Translations under genes and position numbers: made by a program
DNA from: Thermoplasmata archaeon
Lineage (GTDB): Archaea > Thermoplasmatota > Thermoplasmata > Methanomassiliicoccales > Methanomethylophilaceae
NCBI GenBank assembly: GCA_015063185.1
Contig: SUSY01000001.1
Span: 1-64,000, forward strand
Reading direction: 5' to 3'
DNA length: 64,000 bases
Notes under the pieces: model-generated
Databases searched by the model: none
What the model was told of the DNA's origin: nothing
What the model saw: the letters and a program-made list of their open reading frames with translations, nothing else
Shown: positions 33,965 through 43,264 of the stretch, piece after piece
Layout of the letters: each line of letters begins with the position of its first letter
Position numbering within the stretch: the first letter of the stretch is position 1

Positions 33965-34066
33965 CTCCGCTGCTACCAACGTGTATGCTGGGTCTATATA
34001 GCCAGACATACCATTGTGCAGAATGAATAACCGTATATCCTAGTGTACGATTGGACAACCGATAGG

Positions 34067-35566
34067 ATGTCATCTAACGGTACAGGGTTTGATTCCAGAA
34101 AACTATGCATGATCGGTCTCGCATTGGCCACCACGGTCGTATGTCTGGACGGTACAATCATCGGAACATGCGGAACGATAATAGCCAGAGACCTGGACGG
34201 TCTGGAACTGTATTCATGGATGGTCACGGCGTTCCTACTCTGCGAGACGGCCATGATCCCGATCTCCGGAAAGATGTCGGACCGTTTCGGAAGACGCCCG
34301 TTGATGACAATAGGGTTGGTGCTCTTCCTCATCGGTTCCGTTCTCGCAGGAATGTCCAACAGCATGGGCATGTTGATCGCATGTCGTTGCATCCAAGGAT
34401 TCGGAGGAGGAATCATCATCCCCGTCTGTACAGCATCCGTTGCGGACCTCTACCCTCCGGAGGAGAGGGGGAAGATGCAAGGATTGCTCGGAGCATCCTA
34501 TGGTATAGGCAGTGGACTCGGCCCATTGGTCGGCGGATTCATCTGCAGTTACATCTCATGGCACTGGGTATTCTATATCAACGTCCCCATTGTCGCAATC
34601 TGTCTCGCATTCACCGTCAAGAAATTGCCTGGACATGCCGAAGATATGACCCAGAAGATAGATTACATCGGGATGGCGGTACTTACCGCACTCCTCATAG
34701 ACATCCTGTTGTTCTTCGAATGGGTCGGCACCGAGTTCGATGTGATCAGCCTTCAGACCCTACTGATGCTGGCTCTTGCCATCATCATTGGAATCGTGTT
34801 CTATGCGATAGAGAGACGTGCGGACGATCCCGTTCTCGCACCCAAACTCTTCCGCAACAGGACCGTGGTCGTGTCCATGGCCATCATGCTCCTATACGGA
34901 ATCGCAATGCTGGGTACCTTGTCGTTCATAGCCATGTACATGATCTACGCATACGACATAGACACCATGGAATGCGGATTGATGCTGTTACCATTGGTCA
35001 TCGGAATGATGATCACATCCATGTGCAGTGGGATGTTGGTGGCAAGGACCGGATATAGACTGTGGACCGTGATAGGTACTGCAATAATCGCAGGCTCCTT
35101 GCTCCTCATGTCCACTCTGGGTGCGGACCCCAGCAAGATATTGTTGGAAATATACACGTTCATGTTCGGATTGGGCCTTGGTTGTGTACAGTCCGTCGTC
35201 ATGGCGGCCGTTCAGAACAACTCCGACCCGAGAGAAGTTGGAATGACGACGTCCTCCGTCAGTCTGGTACGTTCTATCGGATCCACCACAGGTACCGCAA
35301 TATTCTCATTGATCATCTCTAGTAAAATGGATACCGAGTTCGCCGCAAGTATGTTCAATGGGATGCAAAATGCATTCGGACTTCAGGGTACGGGACTCCT
35401 GAGATTCGCGGACATGTTCCCCAACACAGGCGTCGGGAACTTCGTCATAAGCATCTTCGGAAATGGAATCTGTCTCGCATTCCTGATTGTCGGTGCAGTG
35501 TTCCTCCTCGCAGTGGCACTGAGCTTCCTCATGGATGCGAAGTACAGCTTTGTCGGGAAGGAGTGA
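34067..35566 (+). CDS. MFS drug/solute exporter, DHA2-like with 14 spans
   Basis: About 499 residues with 14 predicted spans. The loop KMSDRFGRRPLMTIG (about 75-90) is the MFS signature, and RCIQGFGGGIIIPVCTASVADLYPPEERGKMQG is typical of the EmrB/QacA group (motif D2-C region). It likely exports lipophilic compounds by proton antiport. ATG 34067 is favoured because TATAT at 34034-34038 lies about 30 bases upstream; an in-frame GTG exists at 34043. A GC-rich hairpin follows the stop. Confidence 0.85.
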   Translation: MSSNGTGFDSRKLCMIGLALATTVVCLDGTIIGTCGTIIARDLDGLELYSWMVTAFLLCETAMIPISGKMSDRFGRRPLMTIGLVLFLIGSVLAGMSNSMGMLIACRCIQGFGGGIIIPVCTASVADLYPPEERGKMQGLLGASYGIGSGLGPLVGGFICSYISWHWVFYINVPIVAICLAFTVKKLPGHAEDMTQKIDYIGMAVLTALLIDILLFFEWVGTEFDVISLQTLLMLALAIIIGIVFYAIERRADDPVLAPKLFRNRTVVVSMAIMLLYGIAMLGTLSFIAMYMIYAYDIDTMECGLMLLPLVIGMMITSMCSGMLVARTGYRLWTVIGTAIIAGSLLLMSTLGADPSKILLEIYTFMFGLGLGCVQSVVMAAVQNNSDPREVGMTTSSVSLVRSIGSTTGTAIFSLIISSKMDTEFAASMFNGMQNAFGLQGTGLLRFADMFPNTGVGNFVISIFGNGICLAFLIVGAVFLLAVALSFLMDAKYSFVGKE

Positions 35567-35575
35567 ATCTACCTA

Positions 35576-35592
35576 CCGGCCGTTCCGGCCGG
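35576..35592. terminator. GC hairpin between convergent genes
   Basis: CCGGCC, loop GTTCC, GGCCGG, 10 bases after the MFS stop and just before the 3' end of the minus-strand gene. It has no T-run. Confidence 0.45.
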
Positions 35593-35597
35593 GGGAC

Positions 35598-36002
35598 TCA
35601 TTCCAAGAAGATCCTGTGCAACGGGACGAAGTACCTGTATTCCTCGTACTCCTTGTAACCTGCACCGTTGTTATCCGATGCATAGTACACGCTTACACAC
35701 CCTCTCTCATTGACAAACAGATTGACCGGGCCGGAACAGGCATTGATCCTAGCACCGACGATGAAACCGTTATCCACGATGAGTGCTGACAGGTACTCAT
35801 CCTCCTCCAGAGAGTGACAACGACACCTTAGATCCGGATCGGGGGATTCACAATCGTATCTCAACCCCATTCCGGCGGAGTGGAGGGCTGTCATCACGAA
35901 GTTCCCCATCTGTTCCTCCAGAGACTTGCCTTCCAAAAGGGACCTCAATTCCTCCACAAGGACATACTCCCCCATTTCTGGCACATAATCGATGAACTCC
36001 AT
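35598..36002 (-). CDS. Hypothetical protein, mixed alpha/beta with Cys motif
   Basis: A 134-residue soluble protein. The N-terminal half is helical and acidic (FIDYVPEMGEYVLVEELRSLL), the middle has a CxC-type cluster (CESPDPDLRCRCH, about 67-79), and the C-terminal half is beta-rich (YLSALIVDNGFIVGARINA, VNLFVNERGCVSVYYASD). I do not recognise the family. It lies between the MFS gene and tRNA-Arg as a single gene. Confidence 0.5.
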   Translation of the reverse strand: MEFIDYVPEMGEYVLVEELRSLLEGKSLEEQMGNFVMTALHSAGMGLRYDCESPDPDLRCRCHSLEEDEYLSALIVDNGFIVGARINACSGPVNLFVNERGCVSVYYASDNNGAGYKEYEEYRYFVPLHRIFLE

Positions 36003-36041
36003 ATCTCCTGACACCCCAATCTAACGGAAATACATTGTATG

Positions 36042-36113
36042 TGGACCTGCCGGGATTCGAACCCGGGTTCTCGGCTCCGAAGACCGATGGGATATCCACT
36101 ACCTCACAAGTCC
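36042..36113 (-). tRNA. tRNA-Arg (anticodon TCG)
   Basis: Acceptor GGACTTG with CAGGTCC, anticodon stem TCGGT/GCCGA with loop CTTCGGA giving TCG, T-arm CCGGG-TTCGAAT-CCCGG, discriminator A. CCA is not encoded. The D-stem pairs poorly when folded by hand. Confidence 0.9.
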
Positions 36114-36223
36114 ATCATCGCGATTGGTCTACCGATATTTACGGAATGTGCCAATCCCCCTCTTAGACATCCATGCGAAAAACGAACGACAACCTTAATG
36201 TCCATGTCATTGATGAGGGGTAC

Positions 36224-37273
36224 ATGTCTAAGATCACAATGAATCACGGCTCCGGAGGAGAGGTGATGCAGGACTTCATCTCGAAGCATGTCACCGCACA
36301 CTTCCCGAAGATGGATTTCTCCGTGCCGCTCGATGCTCTCGACGACTCCGCTGTCGTCGATGACATCGTGTTCACCAGCGACGGTCATACCGTGAAACCG
36401 CTGTTCTTCCCCGGAGGGGACATCGGATCGCTCTCCGTTGCAGGAACCGTTAACGACATCTCCGTCATGGGTGCAACCCCCCTTGCGATTTCCTGCGCAT
36501 TGATCATCGAGGCAGGATTGGAGATGGACATAGTGGATAGAGTAATGAGGTCCGTCGGGGAGACCTGCAAATCATGCGGTGTGCCTGTCGCCACCGGTGA
36601 CACCAAGGTCGTAGACGCAGGGGCGGCCGATCAGTTGTACATGGTCACATCCGCAGTCGGTAAGAGATCCCCCTACATGGACCACAACCTCGATGTAGCC
36701 TCTCAATACAGAAAGGTTGACTCCAAATGGGCAACAGACAACAACGTCAGACCGGGAGATTCCATCATCGTATCGGGATACATCGGAGACCATGGCGTAG
36801 CGCTCCTCTCCTTCAGGGAAGGATACGGATTCGAGAGCGAGATCAAGAGCGATGTCGCACCGCTCAATGGATTGATTGCCGAGGGCCTTAAGACCGGAGG
36901 TATAGTGACCATGAAGGACCCTACCAGGGGAGGACTTGCAAACACATTGAACGAATGGTGTGCCAAATCTGGTATCGGAATGGAGGTTCGTGAGAACGAC
37001 ATCCCCCTCAGGGACGGAGTGGTCAACGCATGCGAGATGCTGGGTATCGACCCCCTGTCGATCGGAAACGAAGGAAAGGTCGTCATTGCCTGCGTCCCCG
37101 AAATGGAGGAGGAAATTCTGAAGACACTTCATTCCCACCCGTTGGGAAAGAACGCGGCATGTATCGGTCGTGCGGTCGAATCCAACGTGCCCCGCGTCAT
37201 CATGAAGACGGCTGTCGGTGGAAAGAGGATCCTCGAACCGCCGACCGGCGATCCCGTACCCAGAATCTGCTGA
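36224..37273 (+). CDS. hypE: Hydrogenase maturation factor HypE
   Basis: Dehydrates the C-terminal thiocarboxamide to make the cyanide ligand of [NiFe] hydrogenases. From ATG 36224 the protein has 349 residues: MNHGSGGE, the PurM-like ATP site with DDSAVVDDIVFTSDGHTV and GDIGSLSVAGTVNDISVMGA, DPTRGGLANTLNEW, and the conserved terminus PRIC, whose last Cys carries the modification. GAGGGG upstream supports this start over 36173. Partners HypC, HypD and HypF are not in the window; HypB is at 49.9 kb. Confidence 0.95.
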   Translation: MSKITMNHGSGGEVMQDFISKHVTAHFPKMDFSVPLDALDDSAVVDDIVFTSDGHTVKPLFFPGGDIGSLSVAGTVNDISVMGATPLAISCALIIEAGLEMDIVDRVMRSVGETCKSCGVPVATGDTKVVDAGAADQLYMVTSAVGKRSPYMDHNLDVASQYRKVDSKWATDNNVRPGDSIIVSGYIGDHGVALLSFREGYGFESEIKSDVAPLNGLIAEGLKTGGIVTMKDPTRGGLANTLNEWCAKSGIGMEVRENDIPLRDGVVNACEMLGIDPLSIGNEGKVVIACVPEMEEEILKTLHSHPLGKNAACIGRAVESNVPRVIMKTAVGGKRILEPPTGDPVPRIC

Positions 37274-37290
37274 TTCTGGCACTTTTTAAT

Positions 37291-37308
37291 GAGGGTCATC
37301 GGACCCTC
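37291..37308 (+). terminator. Hairpin after hypE
   Basis: GAGGGTC, loop ATCG, GACCCTC: seven perfect pairs 17 bases beyond the hypE stop, with a CTTTTTA stretch just before it. Confidence 0.5.
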
Positions 37309-37357
37309 AATATCCTTATTAATCGGGCCACCATCCTTCAATCAGGTGTAATAGAAC

Positions 37358-38545
37358 ATGGTCACATTCGTGCCGTTCCCAGGATTCAGGCCCGCGTTGA
37401 AGAACGAAGAGACGATCGAGGATCGTATCTCCCCTCCTTATGATGTCATCGGACCCGATTATCTCGCAGAGTTGCAATCGAAGCCCAACAACGTCACCAG
37501 GTTCACCCTGATGCCGGAGAACGGCAGATATCACAACTCCAGAAAGGAGCTCGATGCTGCCATCGCGGACGGTTCCCTCGTACAGGACACGGATTCGTTC
37601 TATCTCTACAAGCAGACCTTCGATGACAAGGGCACTATCAGAGTCAGGACCGGACTCGCAGGACTCCTGAAGACCGAATCGTTCGATGCAGGGAACATCG
37701 TCCCCCACGAGGAAACGTTCTCCAAGGTCAAGGCGGACCGCCTCAACCTCCTCAGGGACATGGAGACCCACCTCGAATCCATATTCGGAATCTACGACGG
37801 ATTCACCGCGGAGCTCAACGCATCAATAAAGGATTCCGCAGAGAAGGTGTACGACTATACCGACAAGGATGGAGTAAGGCACGAGTACTTCAAGATATCC
37901 GACGAGAGCGTCACATCCAGGATCACCGAGGAACTGAAGGGTCAGAGCATGATGATCGCTGACGGTCACCACAGGTACGAGACCGCACTCAACTTCTCCC
38001 TCGAGAACCCCGGGAACGAGAAGAAGTCCTATGTTCTCGCGACACTCGTCGCATCCGACGATGAGGGATTGGTCATCTGGCCCACCCACAGGCTCATCAC
38101 CGCGGAGGACATCGGAGAGAACAGCGCCATCAAGAAGCTCTCCAAGACACTCACCGTCGAAGAGGCCGAATCCCCCGAGGACATGCTCGCCAAGTTGAAG
38201 GACCACAAGATGGGACTGTACTTCAGATCCGGAAAATGCCTCCTTGCTGACTACGGCGGACAGGAAGATCCCATGTGGGACCTCGACACATACATCGCAC
38301 AGGAGCTCATCATCAACGGCGTCTACAAAGCGGACGAGGGAAAGTCCTCCGTCGCATACGATGCGGAAACCGATTCAGTCATGAAGAAGATGGCGGACAA
38401 GCAGTACGATCTCGCCATCATCCTCAACGACCCCAGCCTCCAGGACATCTGGGACCTCTCCGCCATCGGAAAAAGGATGCCCAAGAAGACCACTTTCTTC
38501 TTCCCGAAGATCTGGTCCGGATTCGTCTTCTACAGGATGAATTGA
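37358..38545 (+). CDS. DUF1015 family protein
   Basis: A 395-residue soluble protein of the DUF1015 family. Hallmarks are FPGFRPALKNEETIEDRISPPYDVIG at the start, HEETFSKVKADRLNLLRDM near 115, and MIADGHHRYETALNF near 197, whose GHHRYE motif looks like a catalytic or nucleotide-related site. Family function is not established. It stands alone after hypE and ends in a clear hairpin terminator. Confidence 0.85.
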   Translation: MVTFVPFPGFRPALKNEETIEDRISPPYDVIGPDYLAELQSKPNNVTRFTLMPENGRYHNSRKELDAAIADGSLVQDTDSFYLYKQTFDDKGTIRVRTGLAGLLKTESFDAGNIVPHEETFSKVKADRLNLLRDMETHLESIFGIYDGFTAELNASIKDSAEKVYDYTDKDGVRHEYFKISDESVTSRITEELKGQSMMIADGHHRYETALNFSLENPGNEKKSYVLATLVASDDEGLVIWPTHRLITAEDIGENSAIKKLSKTLTVEEAESPEDMLAKLKDHKMGLYFRSGKCLLADYGGQEDPMWDLDTYIAQELIINGVYKADEGKSSVAYDAETDSVMKKMADKQYDLAIILNDPSLQDIWDLSAIGKRMPKKTTFFFPKIWSGFVFYRMN

Positions 38546-38552
38546 AACCCAT

Positions 38553-38580
38553 TGGCCCTTCCGGGCCACCACCATTTTTA
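38553..38580 (+). terminator. Terminator hairpin after the DUF1015 gene
   Basis: TGGCCC, loop TTCC, GGGCCA (38553-38568), then CCACCATTTTTA, 8 bases after the stop. Confidence 0.7.
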
Positions 38581-38649
38581 TCAAGATGTGAGATTCGTCA
38601 AAACCCGACTCGATTGATACGTCACCGTAACGATAGAAATGTAAAAGAG

Positions 38650-38721
38650 AGCCGACGACGGGAATCGGACCCGCGACCTGCGCCTTACCAAGGCGCCGCT
38701 ATACCCCTTAGCCACGTCGGC
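38650..38721 (-). tRNA. tRNA-Thr (anticodon GGT)
   Basis: Acceptor GCCGACG with CGTCGGC, anticodon stem GCGCC/GGCGC with loop TTGGTAA giving GGT, T-arm with GTCCGAT loop region, discriminator T. CCA is not encoded. Confidence 0.92.
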
Positions 38722-38861
38722 GTCAAAGGGGATTATCCCCCTATCAATTATAAAGCTATCGGCCAGAAACATGATGAATCCCTTAGGATACTGATCAAAG
38801 TTCACCTTTACCCCTTCGCTCAAAGCCAAAGCTTATTCAATACGCGCACAATCGGATGTTC

Positions 38862-40802
38862 ATGAAGAAAGAGATGAGTTCCTTTGACGTCAGAGCCCTT
38901 GCCAAGGATTTGGCCGCTCTCGAAGGTAGCCACATGGACAAGATCTTCCAATGGGACTCAGGCACCATGCTATTCAGGATCAATGTCTCCGGAAAGGGTA
39001 AGGTGGACCTCTACTTCAAGGACAGTAAATGGCTGTATATGCCGGCTAACAAACCGGAGACGCCGATGAACCCCCTGTCGTTCGCCACTTACCTCAGAAA
39101 ATACATCGACAATGCTCGTATCGGTAAAACGTGGCAAGTAGGATTCGATAGAGTACTCATCATGGAGGTACTAAAGGCGGATTTTGAATACCACCTCATC
39201 TTCGAACTCTTCGGCGGAGGGAACATCCTTCTCGTTCACGACGGTAAGATCGAGAACTGCCTCATCCACAAGACCATGAGAGACAGGAGCGTCAGACCTG
39301 GTTCGGACTACCAGATGCCCAAAACCCGTTTCGACCCTACCGTATCACCATTCGAGGAATTCGAAGAGATTCTGAAGAAATCCACATCGGATACCGTCAG
39401 AACACTCGCCACCGGAATAAGTCTCGGAGGACAATATGCGGAAGAGGTCTGTAAATTGGCCGACATCCCTAAGAATACCCCTACATTGGAATTGGACGAT
39501 TCGAAAATCAAACTTCTGTGGGACAGCATGAAGGGACTCGTTGCCAGGGCATTCGAAGAGACCTCCCCTACCATGTATCTCGATGAAAAGGATGAAATCG
39601 TGGACATCACCCCTACCGAACTATCGATATACTCCGACAAGGTGATGGCCAAGTACCCGTCCCTTTCCGCGGCGATCGATGAACTCATGAAGAGGATCTC
39701 CGCCACTCAGGAGAAGGAATATGTCGATCCCGAACTCGAGAAGCTCAAACGCAGGATCGATAAGCAGACCGAGACCATCGATGATTACAAGACCGAGGCC
39801 GAATCCCTCAGGTCCAAAGCGGATTCGCTGTACGAGTGTTACCAACAGGCCGATGAATTGCTCAAGGTACTGAACACGCAGAGTGCCAGACTTACATGGG
39901 AGAAACTCAGAGAAGGTGCTATGAAGATTCCGTTCGTAACGGCCATCGACCCTTCCAAGAACAAAGTGACGGCCAAGTTCTCCGATCAGATCGTGACCCT
40001 CGATTATACGAAAGGATTGGATGCGAACGCATCGGACATATATCAACAAGGCAAGGAGATCAACGACAAGGCCAACAGGGCATTGGAGGCCCTGAAAGAC
40101 AGTCAGGCCACCTACGAGAAGAGACTGAAGGGATTCAACAAACAGCAGCTGGCACGTGCCAATAGGGTACAGCCGACCAAGCAGTTCTGGTTTGAAAGGT
40201 ACAAGTGGTTCTTCACATCCAACGGCAAGATGGTCATCGCAGGAAAGGACGCCCATACCAACGACAATATCGTCAAGAAGCACCTGAAGGACAAGGACTG
40301 TTACGCTCACGCAGACCTCCATGGAGCACCATCCACGATCCTCAAGGATGGGCAACTTGCCGAGGACATCGACCTCAGGGAGGCTTGTCACTTCGCACTG
40401 GCACAATCCAAGGGATGGGTTGCCGCACTCAGTGATGGGAGTGCGTACTGGGTCTATCCGGATCAGGTCAGTAAGACCCCCGAAGCGGGAGAATTCGTCC
40501 CCAGAGGAGCGTTCATCATCCGTGGAAAGAGGAATTACGAGTTCCACCTCCCGATGGAACTGGCCGTTGGAGAGATTACATACCAGAATGAGAGAAAGGT
40601 CATGTGTGGACCTCTCGATGCTGTAAAATCACAATCTTCGAAATACTTCGTCATCGTACCTGGAAGAGGTAAAGCGGGAAAGACCGCTGCACAGATGGCA
40701 AAGGAGTTCAACGTTCCGGAAGAGGAGATCTCCAGGATCCTGCCACCAGGAGACAGTGAGATAAAACAGAAGGTTTGGCCTGAAGAGAGAGCTGAAGAAT
40801 AA
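38862..40802 (+). CDS. rqcH: NFACT family protein (archaeal RqcH/Rqc2 homolog)
   Basis: Predicted ribosome-associated quality-control factor that binds large subunits carrying stalled nascent chains. It has about 646 residues. The NFACT-N domain (about 1-180) has MSSFDVRALAKDL and FELFGGGNILLVHDG. Coiled coils cover about 270-330 and 395-430. The NFACT-R domain (about 440-570) has CYAHADLHGAPSTIL. In bacteria and archaea such proteins add alanine tails. ATG 38862 is chosen, 38856 is possible. It is flanked by tRNA genes and S17e. Confidence 0.88.
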   Translation: MKKEMSSFDVRALAKDLAALEGSHMDKIFQWDSGTMLFRINVSGKGKVDLYFKDSKWLYMPANKPETPMNPLSFATYLRKYIDNARIGKTWQVGFDRVLIMEVLKADFEYHLIFELFGGGNILLVHDGKIENCLIHKTMRDRSVRPGSDYQMPKTRFDPTVSPFEEFEEILKKSTSDTVRTLATGISLGGQYAEEVCKLADIPKNTPTLELDDSKIKLLWDSMKGLVARAFEETSPTMYLDEKDEIVDITPTELSIYSDKVMAKYPSLSAAIDELMKRISATQEKEYVDPELEKLKRRIDKQTETIDDYKTEAESLRSKADSLYECYQQADELLKVLNTQSARLTWEKLREGAMKIPFVTAIDPSKNKVTAKFSDQIVTLDYTKGLDANASDIYQQGKEINDKANRALEALKDSQATYEKRLKGFNKQQLARANRVQPTKQFWFERYKWFFTSNGKMVIAGKDAHTNDNIVKKHLKDKDCYAHADLHGAPSTILKDGQLAEDIDLREACHFALAQSKGWVAALSDGSAYWVYPDQVSKTPEAGEFVPRGAFIIRGKRNYEFHLPMELAVGEITYQNERKVMCGPLDAVKSQSSKYFVIVPGRGKAGKTAAQMAKEFNVPEEEISRILPPGDSEIKQKVWPEERAEE

Positions 40803-40842
40803 TCTTCGAGACCATGATTCGCTCAATGGATTGAAGAAGGGG

Positions 40843-40919
40843 TGGTGCCCGCGCCGGAATTCGAATCCGGGTCAAGAGATCCGCAATCTCACAGGATATC
40901 CAAGCTACCCCACGCGGGC
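40843..40919 (-). tRNA. tRNA-Arg (anticodon GCG)
   Basis: Acceptor GCCCGCG with CGCGGGC, anticodon stem core GAGA/TCTC with loop TTGCGGA giving GCG, T-loop TTCGAAT, discriminator A, and encoded CCA (complement of 40843-40845). Confidence 0.9.
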
Positions 40920-40958
40920 ATTTAGCGGATTTTTTTACTCTTTTACAAGATAAGAGGT

Positions 40959-41150
40959 TTAGATTTCGCTGTGGGAGAGATAGCGAGTGATGTAACCAGC
41001 GATGCGGTTCCTCATAGTAACCGTCTGAACGTCGGTCAGGTTGTCGACCATCTCCTTGTTTGCATCGAAATCAGTGCTGAACTGGCCAGGATATTTGTTG
41101 ACGAGTTCGAGAGACACTCTCTTAATGTATGTGGGTCTGATTCTTCCCAT
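40959..41150 (-). CDS. rps17e: 30S ribosomal protein S17e
   Basis: An archaeal/eukaryotic small-subunit protein of 63 residues. It begins MGRIRPTYIKRVSLELVNKYP and ends in RNRIAGYITRYLSHSEI. ATG 41150 is the canonical start. A TATA-like TTTAAATAAGG at about 41186-41196 lies on the minus strand upstream. It is followed by T-rich sequence (40926-40942). Confidence 0.95.
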   Translation of the reverse strand: MGRIRPTYIKRVSLELVNKYPGQFSTDFDANKEMVDNLTDVQTVTMRNRIAGYITRYLSHSEI

Positions 41151-41283
41151 GTCATTCACCGATTAAGGCGGATTAAGTGGATACCTTATTTAAATGTACG
41201 CTTGAGACCAATGGGTCCAAGACTAGACTGATGAGCACATAAAACGGGTACAACTACTAAATCGTAGGATGTGATTCACATGT

Positions 41284-42603
41284 ATGGACCTTTTCGAGTT
41301 CACAAGGAAGGGCATCCTGAAGAACGATGCACCTCTTGCAAGTAGGGTCAGGCCAACAACCATAGACGAAGTGGTGGGTCAGGAACACATACTCGGAAAG
41401 GATAAACTGCTATATAGATCGATAAAGGCGGATAGGATCAGTTCTCTGATATTCTATGGTCCACCGGGAACGGGTAAGACCACACTAGCACAGGTCATCG
41501 CCAATACCACGGAAGCGCATTTCACGGAGCTTAATGCCACCACATCCGGAAAGAAGGACATGGAAGCAGCGGTCGAAGATGCCAAGACACGTTTGGGAAT
41601 GAATGCGAAGAGGACGATCCTGTTCATAGATGAGATACACAGATTCAACAAGGCACAGCAGGATTACCTTCTACCGTTTGTGGAGAACGGTACGGTCATC
41701 CTCATCGGTGCTACAACGGAGAACCCATATTTCGAAGTGAACAGGGCGCTGATATCCCGTTCCACCGTGTTCGAATTGAAACCTTTGACCAAAGAGGATA
41801 TCGTCAGAATCCTTAGGAATGCCATATCCGACAAGGAGAAAGGACTTGGGAACAACAACATCGTGATGGATGATGATGCGTTGGAATTCCTTGCGGACAT
41901 GTGCAACGGTGATGCCAGATCTGCATTGAACGCGTTGGAGATTGGAGCATTGACCACGGATCGTTCGGAAGACGGTACGATACACATCACACTGGAAGTC
42001 GCCTCATCATGCATCCAGAAGCGTGTATTGGGATACGATAAGGACGGAGACAACCACTATGACACCATCTCCGCCTTCATCAAAAGTATGAGGGGTTCCG
42101 ATCCCGATGCTGCAGTGTACTATCTTGCAAGGATGCTCTATGCAGGAGAGGACATCCGTTTCATTTCCAGGAGGATAATGATCTGTGCATCGGAGGACGT
42201 CGGCAATGCGGATCCGCAGGCATTGGTTGTGGCCACTGCCGCGGCACAGGCAGTCGAACGTATCGGTATGCCCGAAGCACAGATCATATTGTCCCAGGCT
42301 GCAACATACGTGGCTTGCGCCCCAAAGAGCAATGCTGCATGTAATGCGATATTCGCTGCCATGAAGTCGGTCAAAGAGGAACCAATCGGCAGGATCCCCC
42401 CATACCTACAGGATGCCCACTACGGTGGTGCCAAGGACCTCGGTCGCGGAATCGGATACAAATATCCACATAACTTCGAATACAATTGGGTCAAACAACA
42501 ATACCTTCCAGACGAACTCATCGGCAGGACCTTCTATAAGTTGACCGAGAATGGATATGAGAAGAGTATCAGAGCCTACTTCAAGAGGATAGGTAAACTC
42601 TGA
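41284..42603 (+). CDS. rarA: RarA/MgsA-type AAA+ recombination ATPase
   Basis: A clamp-loader-like ATPase of 439 residues acting at stalled replication forks in bacteria. Walker A is FYGPPGTGKTTLAQ (about 58-71), Walker B is ILFIDEIHRFNKAQQD (about 104-119), sensor 1 is IGATTENP, and an Arg-finger region lies at ALISRSTVFEL. The C-terminal tetramerisation half includes SEDVGNADPQALVVATAAAQAVERIGMPE, strongly RarA-like. Standard archaeal clamp loaders (RfcS, RfcL) lack this tail. RarA is mainly bacterial and eukaryotic, so transfer is plausible. It converges on thyX with no gap. Confidence 0.9.
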   Translation: MDLFEFTRKGILKNDAPLASRVRPTTIDEVVGQEHILGKDKLLYRSIKADRISSLIFYGPPGTGKTTLAQVIANTTEAHFTELNATTSGKKDMEAAVEDAKTRLGMNAKRTILFIDEIHRFNKAQQDYLLPFVENGTVILIGATTENPYFEVNRALISRSTVFELKPLTKEDIVRILRNAISDKEKGLGNNNIVMDDDALEFLADMCNGDARSALNALEIGALTTDRSEDGTIHITLEVASSCIQKRVLGYDKDGDNHYDTISAFIKSMRGSDPDAAVYYLARMLYAGEDIRFISRRIMICASEDVGNADPQALVVATAAAQAVERIGMPEAQIILSQAATYVACAPKSNAACNAIFAAMKSVKEEPIGRIPPYLQDAHYGGAKDLGRGIGYKYPHNFEYNWVKQQYLPDELIGRTFYKLTENGYEKSIRAYFKRIGKL

Positions 42604-43263
42604 TCACTTCTTACGTCTGGGACTTCCGCAACTCTTCTGTCCTTCAGGACATGGGCCACGTACACATGGCGGTCCAGCATTGGCGAATATCGTTGGGGAG
42701 ACCTCGGAACAGAGTCTCAGCATCTCGTCGGCCATCTCCCTGATCTCCCACTGTGCACGGGTGCAGCAACGTAACGAAAAGAAATGAAGAAGTTCCCTTG
42801 CATTCATGGTGATGGTGATATTGGTAGTACAACCATTAGGAAGAAGGTATCTGGCATCCTCTGCTGGCACACCTGCATCCACCAACTTGCCGTACGCCTC
42901 CCAGATGGTGTCCATGACGTCATCGAACAATGCAGAGCGCCCTTCATCCCCAGATATGGTGGGAGGGGTGACGTAGGTGGCATCCTTCATGGAAACATAC
43001 CTCTGGCTCTGTTGTGAGAACGAGGCGATCCTATGTCTGACCAACTGATGCGTCAATGCTCTGGACACGCCCTCCACGGAGAACGTGAAGGATGCATGCT
43101 CGATGACGGAATGGTGCCCCATACCTACGATCCTTCCGAGCGATTTCTCAGGATCGCCAGTACCAAGGAGTTCATGAGCGGGATCCTCCGAGTAACAGGA
43201 CCTTCCTGCCGCCGCGCATACGGCATCGGCGTTCTGGGTATATGCAAGGAGCTTGACTATCAT
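42604..43263 (-). CDS. thyX: Flavin-dependent thymidylate synthase
   Basis: Makes dTMP from dUMP with methylenetetrahydrofolate and FAD. About 219 residues. The signature RHRIASFSQQSQRY (RHRxxSxxxxSxRY) is intact near residue 75, GMGHHSVIEHASFTF near 47, and the C-terminal NARELLHFFSLRCCTRAQWEIR. Start ATG 43263. The TraB-like gene ends one base upstream, so they are coexpressed. Its folate substrate fits the folate genes elsewhere in the window. Confidence 0.95.
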   Translation of the reverse strand: MIVKLLAYTQNADAVCAAAGRSCYSEDPAHELLGTGDPEKSLGRIVGMGHHSVIEHASFTFSVEGVSRALTHQLVRHRIASFSQQSQRYVSMKDATYVTPPTISGDEGRSALFDDVMDTIWEAYGKLVDAGVPAEDARYLLPNGCTTNITITMNARELLHFFSLRCCTRAQWEIREMADEMLRLCSEVSPTIFANAGPPCVRGPCPEGQKSCGSPRRKK

Positions 43264-43264
43264 T

